Below are positions 26,160-35,028 of a DNA stretch of 64,000 nucleotides, in pieces. This DNA comes from Lachnospiraceae bacterium KH1T2 (lineage in GTDB: Bacteria > Bacillota > Clostridia > Lachnospirales > Lachnospiraceae): positions 1-64,000 of the forward strand of contig FOSY01000008.1 of the NCBI GenBank assembly GCA_900114405.1, in the 5' to 3' direction. Position 1 is the first letter of the stretch. Every line of letters starts with the position of its first letter. The translations under genes were made by a program, and so were the position numbers. A model generated the notes under the pieces. The model worked only from the letters and a program-made list of their open reading frames with translations, searched no databases and was not told the origin of the DNA.

Positions 26160-26208
26160 TTTTGTTCCTCTCCTTTAATTGCAAATTGTATATTCAATTT
26201 TAGCAACT

Positions 26209-27363
26209 TTAGCCAGCCTGTGCAAGCATTTCTATACTTCCATCATCATACCATGTAAGGAGAAGACCTACCACACCTGTATAGCTCACTGCACCTTCAG
26301 GTATCCCGTTAGCTATCAGGTTTGTGTTAATAAATGTCGCAGCCGCCTTTTTTACAGCTTTTGTCGGTATGACAGCCTTTCTTTCTACCTTTTCCTCTGT
26401 ATCATCCGTTATGAAAACATTATCTTCTCTGACCTGGCTTGAAACCTTGGCATAAGAAGAATAAAGCGAATTACTTCCGCAGGCGTCACTAAATTCATTA
26501 TTGATATAATTCAATACACTGAGATAGCCGCTGTATTGGAAAAATACATCATCAGAGTAAATACATGCCAGATATGCAATGAAATTAGCCTCATCCTCTT
26601 CCATAAAGCCTTTGGTATGCGCAAGCTCATGACACATTGCAGAAGGCTTGTTAACTTCTGTCATAAGTGAATTTATATTAGCTTCCATTGTGAATGGAAA
26701 ATAATAGCCCCTCATTGACTGCTGACACATAAACTCGGATGCATAAAGATTTTTCGGAATTGAATATTCGCCCTCGAAATCATCCCAGTACTCACCAAGC
26801 TTTTGCATTGATCTTACAGCCTCAGCAGCCATATCATCACCACCATATACCGGTCTGCCGTCTTCATCCCTTTCTACGAGTTTTGAAAGTTCGTTTGCCT
26901 TTGCAACGATGAAATCTCTCACATTTGCAAGTTCTTCAAAGGTATGTGTATCTGAAGCTCCGCCAAGGTATTTTCCCGTAATGCCGCTGCTATGGTAAAG
27001 GATAAAGCAGTTTTCTGTCATAAGAAGTGCCACGCCCATAAATACAACACCTGCAGCACGTAAAAAGCGTCCTATGAATTTATGCTCAACGCAATAAATC
27101 CTTGATATTATGCCGGCAATTATCATTCCTACCGTTGCTACAACAAACAATACTGCCGCTGCCAGCATCACTTCTCCTATAGAAAATGGGAATATATTAG
27201 AAACTTTTGACATCACAGCCTGGATATAGATATAGACATTCTCTCTATGCCAGTCTGCAAATGCTGAAGAATTCCATGCAAGCACATTTAGAGACACTAT
27301 GATGATGAGCATGATGCTCATAAAAGTTATATATTTTGCATGTCCTTTTATGTATTTTGTCAT
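26209..27363 (-). CDS. DUF3810 membrane protein with zinc-metalloprotease motif
   Basis: A 384-residue protein starting at 27363 (ATG, GGAG upstream). Three transmembrane helices lie in the first ~125 residues, followed by an extracytoplasmic domain with CHELAHTKGFMEEDEAN, an HExxH zinc motif plus downstream Glu as in DUF3810 family members. It is probably a membrane-tethered metallopeptidase, but the substrate is unknown. It is cotranscribed with the S1-domain gene. Confidence 0.85.
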   Translation of the reverse strand: MTKYIKGHAKYITFMSIMLIIIVSLNVLAWNSSAFADWHRENVYIYIQAVMSKVSNIFPFSIGEVMLAAAVLFVVATVGMIIAGIISRIYCVEHKFIGRFLRAAGVVFMGVALLMTENCFILYHSSGITGKYLGGASDTHTFEELANVRDFIVAKANELSKLVERDEDGRPVYGGDDMAAEAVRSMQKLGEYWDDFEGEYSIPKNLYASEFMCQQSMRGYYFPFTMEANINSLMTEVNKPSAMCHELAHTKGFMEEDEANFIAYLACIYSDDVFFQYSGYLSVLNYINNEFSDACGSNSLYSSYAKVSSQVREDNVFITDDTEEKVERKAVIPTKAVKKAAATFINTNLIANGIPEGAVSYTGVVGLLLTWYDDGSIEMLAQAG

Positions 27364-27546
27364 AGGCATCTCCAATCTGCTGTCATGCTTATTAGTAATT
27401 TTTACATGTTCTAATGTTAATACAATATTAATATTAGCAAATATGTATGAGATGCTTATGACATTTTGTTAAGAATATTTAAATATTATCTAAATATTTT
27501 TTTCATTTGTAAATTTTTTTGTATGTTGTTAACAATTCTGTAATTT

Positions 27547-28017
27547 TTAAGCTTTTATAAGATTTACCATTTCGATAGCTCCCAGAGCACAGTCATATCC
27601 TTTATTCCCGGAATGCGCTCCTGCTCTTGCTATTGCCTGCTCCAGATTTTCTGTGGTAACTATTCCAAACATGACAGGAACTTCAGTTTCAAGACTTACT
27701 GCCGCTACGCCCTTTGAAACCTCATTACATACATAATCATAATGGCTCGTCTGACCTCTTATGACAGTTCCGAGTGCTATCACAGCATCATATTTTCCTG
27801 ACTTTGCCATCTTCTTTGCAATCAGCGGTATCTCAAAAGCTCCAGGCACCCACGCTGCCGTGATATTGCCTTTCTCCACTCCATGACGCACAAGACCATC
27901 TATCGCTCCTCCAAGAAGTTTATTAACAATAACTTCATTAAATCTTGATGCAACTATTCCAACTTTCATTCCCTCAGGTGCAACTAATTTTCCCTCTACT
28001 ACGTTAATCTCGCTCAT
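27547..28017 (-). CDS. ribH: 6,7-dimethyl-8-ribityllumazine synthase
   Basis: A 156-residue lumazine synthase, condensing the ribityl-aminopyrimidine with 3,4-dihydroxybutanone phosphate. Family motifs: [41 protein letters not shown] with the catalytic His, and [14 protein letters not shown]. It is the last gene of ribD-ribE-ribBA-ribH, 3 nt after ribBA, and is controlled through the FMN riboswitch upstream. Confidence 0.97.
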   Translation of the reverse strand: MSEINVVEGKLVAPEGMKVGIVASRFNEVIVNKLLGGAIDGLVRHGVEKGNITAAWVPGAFEIPLIAKKMAKSGKYDAVIALGTVIRGQTSHYDYVCNEVSKGVAAVSLETEVPVMFGIVTTENLEQAIARAGAHSGNKGYDCALGAIEMVNLIKA

Positions 28018-28020
28018 TAC

Positions 28021-29229
28021 TTAAACCTCCATTAAAATATGTCCCATTTTTATTTTTTTAGTAAAAAGATATTTCGCATCATATTTCTGCGGTCGTATCT
28101 CTATCTGAACTCTCTCCTTTATCTGAAGTCCGAAATCAGAAAGTCCATAAACCTTCTCCGGATTATTGGTTAAAAGTTTAAGTGACCTCGCTCCAATATC
28201 TCTAAGAATTTGTGCACCTACCCAATATTCTCTTAAATCCGGTGCAAATCCAAGCTTCACATTTGCTTCAACAGTATCAAATCCCTGTTCCTGAAGTTCA
28301 TATGCTTTGATCTTATTTATAAGTCCGATTCCACGGCCTTCCTGCCGCATATAAAGCAATATTCCTCTTCCTTCGTTATTTATCATCTCCATAGATTTCT
28401 CAAGCTGAAGACCGCAGTCACATCTTAGAGAGCCAAAGGTATCGCCTGTAAGACATTCAGAATGCACCCTGCATAAAATATTCTCACCATCTCCAATATC
28501 TCCTTTAACCAATGCCACATGATGCTCACCTGTAATATCATTTATATATCCATACATCTGGAACTCCCCATATTTCGTCGGAAGTTTCGCAGAAGCCTCT
28601 CTTACTACATGCTTGACATGCGTACGTATGTAGTTCTGCAGATCTTTTATCGTAATAAATACCATATTGTATTTTCGGGCAAATTCCTGAAGCTTTGGCG
28701 TGCGCATCATCGTTCCGTCTTCATCCATAACTTCGCAGCAAACTCCACATTCCTTAAGCCCTGCAAGCTTCATTAGGTCCACCGTAGCCTCGGTATGTCC
28801 GTTTCTCGTAAGTACACCGCCCGAACGTGCCACCAATGGAAATACATGTCCCGGTCGTCTGAAATCCTCTGCCTTAGCTCCATCATCTGCACAGGCTCTC
28901 ATCGTCAATCCTCTCTCTGCCGCTGAGATGCCTGTCGTAGTTTCAACATGGTCTACTGAGATAGTAAAAGCAGTCGAATGGTTATCTGTATTAACGGCTG
29001 TCATAGGCGGAAAACCAAGCCTATCTGCACGTTCTGCGCTCATCGGTGTACATATGAGCCCTTTGGCATATTTTGCCATAAAATTAATATTTTCCTGAGT
29101 CGCAAATTCTGCCGCACATATCATATCGCCCTCATTTTCACGCTCAGGATCATCCGTACACAGTATGATCTTTCCATTTTTAAGTTCTTCTAGAGCTTCT
29201 TCTATTGTTGAATATCTGAAATTATCCAT
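28021..29229 (-). CDS. ribBA: bifunctional DHBP synthase / GTP cyclohydrolase II
   Basis: A 402-residue fusion. The N-terminal RibB domain (about 1-200, [16 protein letters not shown] and [18 protein letters not shown]) makes 3,4-dihydroxybutanone phosphate from ribulose-5-phosphate; the C-terminal RibA domain (about 205-400, [19 protein letters not shown] with the zinc cysteines, RQEGRGIGL) opens GTP. Both catalytic sets look intact. It lies in the FMN-controlled rib operon, with a 74-nt gap after ribE. Confidence 0.97.
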   Translation of the reverse strand: MDNFRYSTIEEALEELKNGKIILCTDDPERENEGDMICAAEFATQENINFMAKYAKGLICTPMSAERADRLGFPPMTAVNTDNHSTAFTISVDHVETTTGISAAERGLTMRACADDGAKAEDFRRPGHVFPLVARSGGVLTRNGHTEATVDLMKLAGLKECGVCCEVMDEDGTMMRTPKLQEFARKYNMVFITIKDLQNYIRTHVKHVVREASAKLPTKYGEFQMYGYINDITGEHHVALVKGDIGDGENILCRVHSECLTGDTFGSLRCDCGLQLEKSMEMINNEGRGILLYMRQEGRGIGLINKIKAYELQEQGFDTVEANVKLGFAPDLREYWVGAQILRDIGARSLKLLTNNPEKVYGLSDFGLQIKERVQIEIRPQKYDAKYLFTKKIKMGHILMEV

Positions 29230-29303
29230 CGCTTAATCCTTTCCGATCATTATTAATCGCCAAACTTATGTCCGCACCCGCCTGCGAGTATTTCACGACT
29301 GAG

Positions 29304-29945
29304 TTAAAAACCATATTTTTGCAGATAGTCCATGGTTATCCCGCTTCCGCCGCTCGTGCAGCCTTTAAGCATTTTCTCTACGTATTTTCCGATTATGTCA
29401 GTTTCGAGATTGACTATATCTGCGCTTCTTTTTTTCAGAAGTATAGTTTCTTCTCCTGTATGTGGGATTATCGAAACGCTAAAGTCCGAATCAGTCACAT
29501 CAGCCACAGTGAGGCTCACGCCATCTATCGCTATAGAGCCCTTCATGACGATTCCTCTAAGTATTTCCTCTGAAGCGCCTATAGTGACCCATACAGCATT
29601 TTCGTCACGTTCCATACGTCGTATGGTTCCAGTCCCATCTATATGGCCAGAGACTATATGGCCTCCAAATCTTCCTTCAGCACTCATAGCACGTTCAAGA
29701 TTAACCTGCGCTCCATTATGCATAGTCCTAAGGCTGCTCCTCCTGACTGTCTCAGCCATTACATCCGCGCAGAAGCTATCATCCGTCAGCTTGGTAACTG
29801 TAAGGCATATGCCATTCACGGCAATGCTGTCGCCTATCCGCGTACCTTCAAGGATCTTTTTCGCTTTGATCCTTATCTCCCCTGAGTTAGCACCGATATT
29901 AAGCTGTTCAATAGTCCCTATCTCCTCTATGATTCCTGTAAACAT
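29304..29945 (-). CDS. ribE: riboflavin synthase alpha chain
   Basis: A 213-residue protein made of two similar lumazine-binding halves (MFTGIIEEIG... and ...GRFGGHIVSGHIDGTG), dismutating lumazine to riboflavin. The ATG at 29945 is preferred over one 3 bases upstream because GGAGG then has proper spacing. The start overlaps the ribD stop (TGATG). The C-terminal tail beyond residue 195 is rich in Gly/Ser and Lys. Confidence 0.95.
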   Translation of the reverse strand: MFTGIIEEIGTIEQLNIGANSGEIRIKAKKILEGTRIGDSIAVNGICLTVTKLTDDSFCADVMAETVRRSSLRTMHNGAQVNLERAMSAEGRFGGHIVSGHIDGTGTIRRMERDENAVWVTIGASEEILRGIVMKGSIAIDGVSLTVADVTDSDFSVSIIPHTGEETILLKKRSADIVNLETDIIGKYVEKMLKGCTSGGSGITMDYLQKYGF

Positions 29946-31033
29946 CATTTTCCTCCAACAGCCCTGTATCTGATCAATATGTCCTCTCCTACACTTCTCT
30001 CTTCTATAAATTCAAATCTGTATGCCTCAGAAGGATCGTCTGCCCCATTTCCTTCCACCGGTGACCTTCCTCTTCCTCCAAAGACCTTCGGCGCAATGAA
30101 GACATCTACCTCATCCACGATTCCGGTACTCAATGCACTACTGTTAAGTATTGCACCTCCTTCGATCAGTACGCTGTCTATCTTCTCCTCTCCAAGCCTT
30201 TTCATCAATCTGCTTAGATCAACTCTCCCATCGCTTCCGCTCAGCTGCCATACCTCAATACCTCTGTTTTTAAGAAAATACGACTTTTCTTCATTTTCCG
30301 ATGCAGCAGCCACTATCGTCCTGTACTCTGCTGCAGTTTTCACTATCTGCGATTCCTTTGGTATCCTCAATTTACTGTCTACGATTATCCTCACAGGGCT
30401 GCAGCCTCCTTCAAGTCTGCAGTTCAGCATCGGATCATCCGCAAGCACTGTTCCTATGCCAACCATTATGCCCATGCATCTGTGCCTGAGTTTCTGAACT
30501 TCATTTCTGGCTTTCTCACCTGTTATCCACTTTGACCTGCCAGACTCCGTCGCTATCTTTCCGTCTGCAGTCATTGCATATTTCATAATGACATATGGCT
30601 CGTTTTTCCTAATATAGTGAAAGAAGATGTCATTAAGCAAATCACACTCATCCTTAAGGAAGCCTTCTACGACCTCTATTCCGGCTTCTTTAAGCATTCT
30701 TATCCCTTTCCCTGCAACAAGAGGATTCGGATCAGACGAGCCCACATAGACCTTCTTTATCCCTGCTTTGATTATCGCTTCCGTACACGGCGGCTGCTTC
30801 CCTGTATGGCAGCATGGCTCAAGTGTGCAGTAGAGTGTCCCTCCATCCACCGGTTCAGCTGCATTTTTTAATGCATTTCTCTCTGCATGAAGATCTCCAT
30901 ATCTTGCATGATATCCCTCTGCAATGATCTTTTTATTCTTAACTATCACTGCCCCTACAAGCGGATTCGGATGACACCAGCCTTCTCCTTTTTTGGCAAG
31001 CTCGATTGCACGCCGCATATAAATTTCATCCAT
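29945..31033 (-). CDS. ribD: bifunctional riboflavin deaminase/reductase
   Basis: A 362-residue fusion: an N-terminal zinc deaminase (about 1-145, HAERNALKNA and TLYCTLEPCCHTGKQPPC with the zinc ligands) and a C-terminal reductase (about 148-360, RPYVIMKYAMTADGKIA-like segment, LIEGGAILNSS). It performs the second and third steps of riboflavin synthesis. First gene of the rib operon, about 80 nt after the riboswitch terminator. Confidence 0.96.
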   Translation of the reverse strand: MDEIYMRRAIELAKKGEGWCHPNPLVGAVIVKNKKIIAEGYHARYGDLHAERNALKNAAEPVDGGTLYCTLEPCCHTGKQPPCTEAIIKAGIKKVYVGSSDPNPLVAGKGIRMLKEAGIEVVEGFLKDECDLLNDIFFHYIRKNEPYVIMKYAMTADGKIATESGRSKWITGEKARNEVQKLRHRCMGIMVGIGTVLADDPMLNCRLEGGCSPVRIIVDSKLRIPKESQIVKTAAEYRTIVAAASENEEKSYFLKNRGIEVWQLSGSDGRVDLSRLMKRLGEEKIDSVLIEGGAILNSSALSTGIVDEVDVFIAPKVFGGRGRSPVEGNGADDPSEAYRFEFIEERSVGEDILIRYRAVGGK

Positions 31034-31109
31034 TTTCTCTCCTTTTTGTATTATGAATAAAATCTATAGTCTTCAATTGTTGTAAATTCCGGGAAAATCG
31101 ATCAAAGAT

Positions 31110-31144
31110 TAGAAAAACCCTGAGTTTATAAAAACTCAGGGTTT
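31110..31144 (-). terminator. riboswitch-controlled terminator before ribD
   Basis: On the minus strand a 13-bp stem AAACCCTGAGTTT/AAACTCAGGGTTT with a 4-nt loop is followed by TTTTTCTAATC. It lies about 50 nt after the FMN aptamer and about 80 nt before ribD, the usual place for FMN-dependent attenuation. Confidence 0.92.
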
Positions 31145-31189
31145 AAATACGATTGATAGCACAGCCAAATGACTGTGAGAATGATAAAG

Positions 31190-31306
31190 CACTTCTTCCA
31201 TCCAGACTTTACTGTCGGTCCCGGAATCACACCGGAGTCATGCGATCGATATTATCGCTAGCGGACTTTACCGCCGATCGGGAATTTCACCCTGCCCTGA
31301 AGACTT
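31190..31306 (-). promoter_or_regulatory. FMN riboswitch (RFN element)
   Basis: The conserved RFN sequence is clear on the minus strand: CTTCAGGGCAGGGTGAAATT, TAAAGTCCGC, GACTCCGGTGTGATTCCGG, GACCGACAGTAAAGTC and TGGATGGAAGAAG, with closing P1 pairing CTTC/GAAG. Binding of FMN should favour the terminator at 31110-31144 and switch off ribD-ribE-ribBA-ribH. Confidence 0.97.
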
Positions 31307-31327
31307 AATAAATATTTAATTGACTTG

Positions 31328-31356
31328 AATATAACACCTTCACACTTTTATTGCAA
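31328..31356 (-). promoter_or_regulatory. rib operon promoter
   Basis: On the minus strand TTGCAA (31356-31351), 17-nt spacer, TATATT (31333-31328) with TG at the extended -10 position. Expected transcript start is about 31321, just before the riboswitch. Confidence 0.7.
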
Positions 31357-31360
31357 CAAT

Positions 31361-31624
31361 TTATGAGATCTTTTTCAAACTATCTTCTTCAAATGCCGCA
31401 AATCTCTTACCGCTTGCTTCCGTAAATTCTACAAGATCCTGAAGCTGCTGGTGATCCAGTCTGAAAACAACCTCGTCGTTTCCAAAGTTAAAAATGTTCC
31501 TTTTTACTGACTTCTTGCCATAATTCTGTCTAATGTAACTTTCTACTGTCAAAACTATCTCCCCCATATAAAAATACTTAAACTCCGACGGTCCTTCCGC
31601 CAAACCTGCTGACTCCCACATCAC
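31361..31624 (-). CDS. small conserved-looking protein of unknown function
   Basis: An 87-codon frame whose central part, from MGEIVLTVESYIRQNYGKKS through NDEVVFRLDHQQLQDLVEF, looks like real coding sequence. The start is uncertain: the ATG at 31624 or 31621 has only a weak GAG upstream, and an internal ATG at 31567 would give about 68 residues. A TATAAT lies about 40 nt upstream. No family is recognised. It sits just before the rib promoter and after rqcH on the same strand, and is probably a separate short transcript. Confidence 0.6.
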   Translation of the reverse strand: MMWESAGLAEGPSEFKYFYMGEIVLTVESYIRQNYGKKSVKRNIFNFGNDEVVFRLDHQQLQDLVEFTEASGKRFAAFEEDSLKKIS

Positions 31625-31750
31625 GCAGTATTCTCATCCCCAACTTTATGTTTATCGATTATAGTATCGGACAATTCTTAACTATTCTCAAGTATTTTAT
31701 GCAAAAATATTGTACAAAACACTGTACACATCCTGTTTTGTATACATTAC

Positions 31751-33511
31751 TTATTCTTCTATAAGCTTCAATGAACTTATATCTGAATCTATAGCCATCG
31801 AATAATTTGTGTAATAGACTACAAATCCCGGCTTACTTCCTGCCGGCTTCTTAACTTCTTTCTTTATCACGTAGTCTATTTCGACCTTGGATTGTCCTCG
31901 TCCTTTTGAATAATATGCCGCAAGTGCTCCGGCCTCATTGAATGCTCTGTCCGGTATTTCATCCTGTGTCATTCCTTTACTTCTGAGCACCACATGTGAT
32001 CCAGGGAATTTTTTTGAATGAAACCACCAGTCATTACCGTTTGCAAACTTAAAGGTAAGCTCATCATTTTGATAGTTATTTTTACCAACATAGATGTCAA
32101 AGCCATCGCTTGAAACATAATGAAGCGGCTTACTTACCATCTTTCTCTCACCCTTACGCTTAACAGGATGCTTTTTTACATAACCGCTGTCACTAAGTTC
32201 ATCTCTTATCTGCTTAAGATCTGCCTCATCAACAGCAATATCAAGTGCATTCTGAATTGATTCCAGATGTGCTATATCATCTTCTGTTTCCTTCATCTGG
32301 ACAGTAACAGCTTCCTGAGTACGCTTAAGCTTTTGATAACGTTCAAAGTATTTCTTAGCATTATCCGTTGCTGAAAGCTGCGGATCAAGCGGTATCGTTA
32401 TCTCTTCATTTGTGTAATAATTTTCACACGTTAAAGATTTTGCCCCCTCCTCTGCACTATATCCATAGGTATTGAGCATCTCTCCATAGATACGATATTT
32501 ATCCTTTTTCTCAGTATCCTTGAGCTGTTTTCTCTGTATATCAAGCTTTTTATAGTCACGCTCAAGTATAGTGGTAACTATTTTTCTGATATCAGACGAA
32601 CGCTGTCTTATCCTTGTTACAGAATTTCTTTTAGCATAATAGTTTTCGAGAACCTCTGATATCGACTCATATTTTTCTGATTCAAGATCATCATATTCGC
32701 TCAAGTGTACTGCCGAAAATTCCTTCGGAATCTCATCTTCATATACGATCTCTGGTGAAAATGATCCTTCTGCCACCTGCGACATAAGCTCACTAAATGC
32801 TTCATAAAGGCGCTTCATATCCTCAGGGCTGTCAGCCGCATTCGGCTGATTTCCATCGATTCCCGCCCTGTAAGAAAGCTCAGAAGCCATCACCGGAGAA
32901 AAGCCTGTAAAGCTGTTATATATTGACTTTATATTGTTCTGCGCTGATTTCCTTATCGCTTTATCAAAATTCTCTTCACTTATAGGCCGCGTAGGGTCAA
33001 GCTTATCCTGTGTTTCTGGTATAAAATATTTCCTTCCCGGCAAAACTTCTCTGACCGAACTTACTGAAGCTGAAACATGCTTGATCGAATCGATTATCAT
33101 GTCTTCAGAATCACAGAATATAATATTTGAATACTTTCCCATAAGCTCTATGACAAGCACTTTTCTGCACAGATCACCCATTTCATCGAGATGTTCAACA
33201 CTTATCCTTATGATTCTCTCAAGTCCCGGCTGCGAAACATCGGTAATCCTTCCATTTTGCAGGTGTTTTCTCAAAAGCATGCAAAAATTCGGTGCAACCA
33301 TCGGGCTTACAACATTCTTGTCTGTATAATATACAAAAGGAAGCGATGCGCCGGCAGATATAAGCAGTCTGTCCGTCTTTCCCTTTGCTGTTTTAATCGT
33401 GAGCATCAATTCATCAGGCTCAGGCTGAGCGATTTTATACACTCTTCCGCCAAGCGCCCTGCTTTTTATCTCATGTACCAACGCCGCTGTTGTGATTCCA
33501 TCAAAAGCCAT
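31751..33511 (-). CDS. rqcH: RqcH/NFACT-family ribosome rescue factor
   Basis: A 586-residue NFACT protein: NFACT-N starting MAFDGITTAALVHEIK, a DELMLTIKTAKGKTD segment, central coiled-coil region (about 290-420), and the C-terminal NFACT-R/DUF814 domain with WWFHSKKFPGSHVVLRSKG. RqcH binds peptidyl-tRNA-obstructed 50S subunits and recruits tRNA-Ala to add C-terminal alanine tails; older annotation calls it fibronectin-binding protein. It starts 24 nt after the glgA terminator; no promoter of its own was identified. Confidence 0.93.
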   Translation of the reverse strand: MAFDGITTAALVHEIKSRALGGRVYKIAQPEPDELMLTIKTAKGKTDRLLISAGASLPFVYYTDKNVVSPMVAPNFCMLLRKHLQNGRITDVSQPGLERIIRISVEHLDEMGDLCRKVLVIELMGKYSNIIFCDSEDMIIDSIKHVSASVSSVREVLPGRKYFIPETQDKLDPTRPISEENFDKAIRKSAQNNIKSIYNSFTGFSPVMASELSYRAGIDGNQPNAADSPEDMKRLYEAFSELMSQVAEGSFSPEIVYEDEIPKEFSAVHLSEYDDLESEKYESISEVLENYYAKRNSVTRIRQRSSDIRKIVTTILERDYKKLDIQRKQLKDTEKKDKYRIYGEMLNTYGYSAEEGAKSLTCENYYTNEEITIPLDPQLSATDNAKKYFERYQKLKRTQEAVTVQMKETEDDIAHLESIQNALDIAVDEADLKQIRDELSDSGYVKKHPVKRKGERKMVSKPLHYVSSDGFDIYVGKNNYQNDELTFKFANGNDWWFHSKKFPGSHVVLRSKGMTQDEIPDRAFNEAGALAAYYSKGRGQSKVEIDYVIKKEVKKPAGSKPGFVVYYTNYSMAIDSDISSLKLIEE

Positions 33512-33534
33512 TTTTTCCTCATTTCTTATTATTT

Positions 33535-33561
33535 AAAAAGCAGCATCCGTATGGATGCTGC
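33535..33561 (-). terminator. terminator of the asp23-to-glgA operon
   Basis: On the minus strand GCAGCATCC/GGATGCTGC (9-bp stem, 4-nt loop) followed by TTTTTAAAT, a few bases after the glgA stop. Confidence 0.9.
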
Positions 33562-33567
33562 GAATTA

Positions 33568-35013
33568 TCAAGGGCGAAGCCAGTCATACATTTCCTGATA
33601 CTGTCTTGCTGACTGCTGCCAAGAAAAGTCTGCCTTCATTCCCCTATCTATGATCTTATTCCATTCCCTCTTATGGTTGATATAAACACCATGTGCATAA
33701 CGTATCGTATTAAGCATCTCATGTGCATTATAGTTCGTAAATGAGAATCCTGTTCCTTTACCTTCGTACTCATTGTACGGCTCAACCGTATCTTTCAGGC
33801 CACCTGTCTCTCTAACGATCGGAACTGTACCATAACGCAGTGCCATAAGCTGTGAAAGACCGCAAGGCTCAAAAAGTGACGGCATAAGGAAAGCATCACA
33901 CGAACCATATATCTTATGAGAAAGCTCTTCTGAATAATAAATATTTGCACGGCACTTATTGTTATACTTCCAGTCGAAATGACGGAACATATTCTCGTAC
34001 TGCTCCTCGCCTGTACCGAGAACTACGATCTGTACATCTTCCTGCATAAGTTCATCCATTATGTAAGCGATGAGATCGATTCCCTTCTGTCCTGTCAATC
34101 GGGAAACTATACCGATCATAAATGCGTTATCGCTGCGATCAAGACCAAGCTGTGTCTGCAATGCACGCTTATTCTTGATCTTCTCCTTACGGAAATTTTT
34201 CTGTGAATACTTGTTTACTAAGAAATTGTCAGTTTCAGGATTATAAACATCATAGTCTATTCCATTAACAATTCCTCTAAGATCGTGCTCTCTTGCCTTT
34301 AGAAGACCATCGAGCTTTTCTCCATAAAACTCTGTTTTGATCTCTTCTGCATAAGTTCTGCTTACCGTTGTTACCGCATCCGCAAATACTATTCCACCCT
34401 TAAGGATATTGGCATCCTTATATGCTTCAAGCTTATCCGGTGCAAAATAGTATGATGGAAGTCCTGAATACTGCTGAACAGTTTTGACATCCCATGTTCC
34501 CTGAAACTTTAAGTTATGTATCGTTATAACTGACTTCATATCACGGAAGAACTCACCACCGCGGAAGCTGTCCTTAAGATACACCGGAATAAGTCCTGTC
34601 TGCCAGTCATGGCAGTTAACGATATCAGGTCTAAATCCGATCAATGGAAGTGCAGAAAGTGCTGCCTTGGAGAAAAAGATAAATCTCTCAAGATCCCACT
34701 TCATATCACTTGTATAAGCACTCTCTCCTGAAAAATAGTACTCATTGTCGATAAAATAAAAGGTAACACCATTGTAAACTGTCTTGAAAATTCCTACATA
34801 TGTGCTCTGACCATTATAATCCATGTAAAAATTAGTAATGTACTCGAGCATATCCTTGTACTTCTGATACATACAGTTATACTTCGGAATCATAACACGT
34901 ACGTCAAAGTACCTTTTGTCAAAACAATTCGGTAACGAACCCACAACGTCAGCCAATCCACCCGTTTTAATAAACGGAACTGCTTCTGATGCGACAAACA
35001 ACACGTTCTTCAT
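33568..35013 (-). CDS. glgA: glycogen synthase
   Basis: A 481-residue GT5 glycosyltransferase that extends alpha-1,4-glucan from ADP-glucose. The N-terminal KTGGLADVVGSLP motif binds the nucleotide sugar, and the C-terminal GT-B half has SRLTGQKGIDLIAYI, SLFEPCGLSQLMALRYG and GGLKDTV. It is 15 nt after recN at the end of the asp23-recN operon; no glgB, glgC or glgP is adjacent. Placement with replication and cell-envelope genes is unusual for a storage-polymer gene. Confidence 0.95.
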   Translation of the reverse strand: MKNVLFVASEAVPFIKTGGLADVVGSLPNCFDKRYFDVRVMIPKYNCMYQKYKDMLEYITNFYMDYNGQSTYVGIFKTVYNGVTFYFIDNEYYFSGESAYTSDMKWDLERFIFFSKAALSALPLIGFRPDIVNCHDWQTGLIPVYLKDSFRGGEFFRDMKSVITIHNLKFQGTWDVKTVQQYSGLPSYYFAPDKLEAYKDANILKGGIVFADAVTTVSRTYAEEIKTEFYGEKLDGLLKAREHDLRGIVNGIDYDVYNPETDNFLVNKYSQKNFRKEKIKNKRALQTQLGLDRSDNAFMIGIVSRLTGQKGIDLIAYIMDELMQEDVQIVVLGTGEEQYENMFRHFDWKYNNKCRANIYYSEELSHKIYGSCDAFLMPSLFEPCGLSQLMALRYGTVPIVRETGGLKDTVEPYNEYEGKGTGFSFTNYNAHEMLNTIRYAHGVYINHKREWNKIIDRGMKADFSWQQSARQYQEMYDWLRP

Positions 35014-35028
35014 AAATAAATATCCTCC

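Noticed and set aside
29332..29973. A 213-codon plus-strand frame opposite ribE
   Set aside because: It is antisense to clearly coding ribE, rich in Ser/Pro/Ile as expected for a shadow frame, and has no SD or known family.
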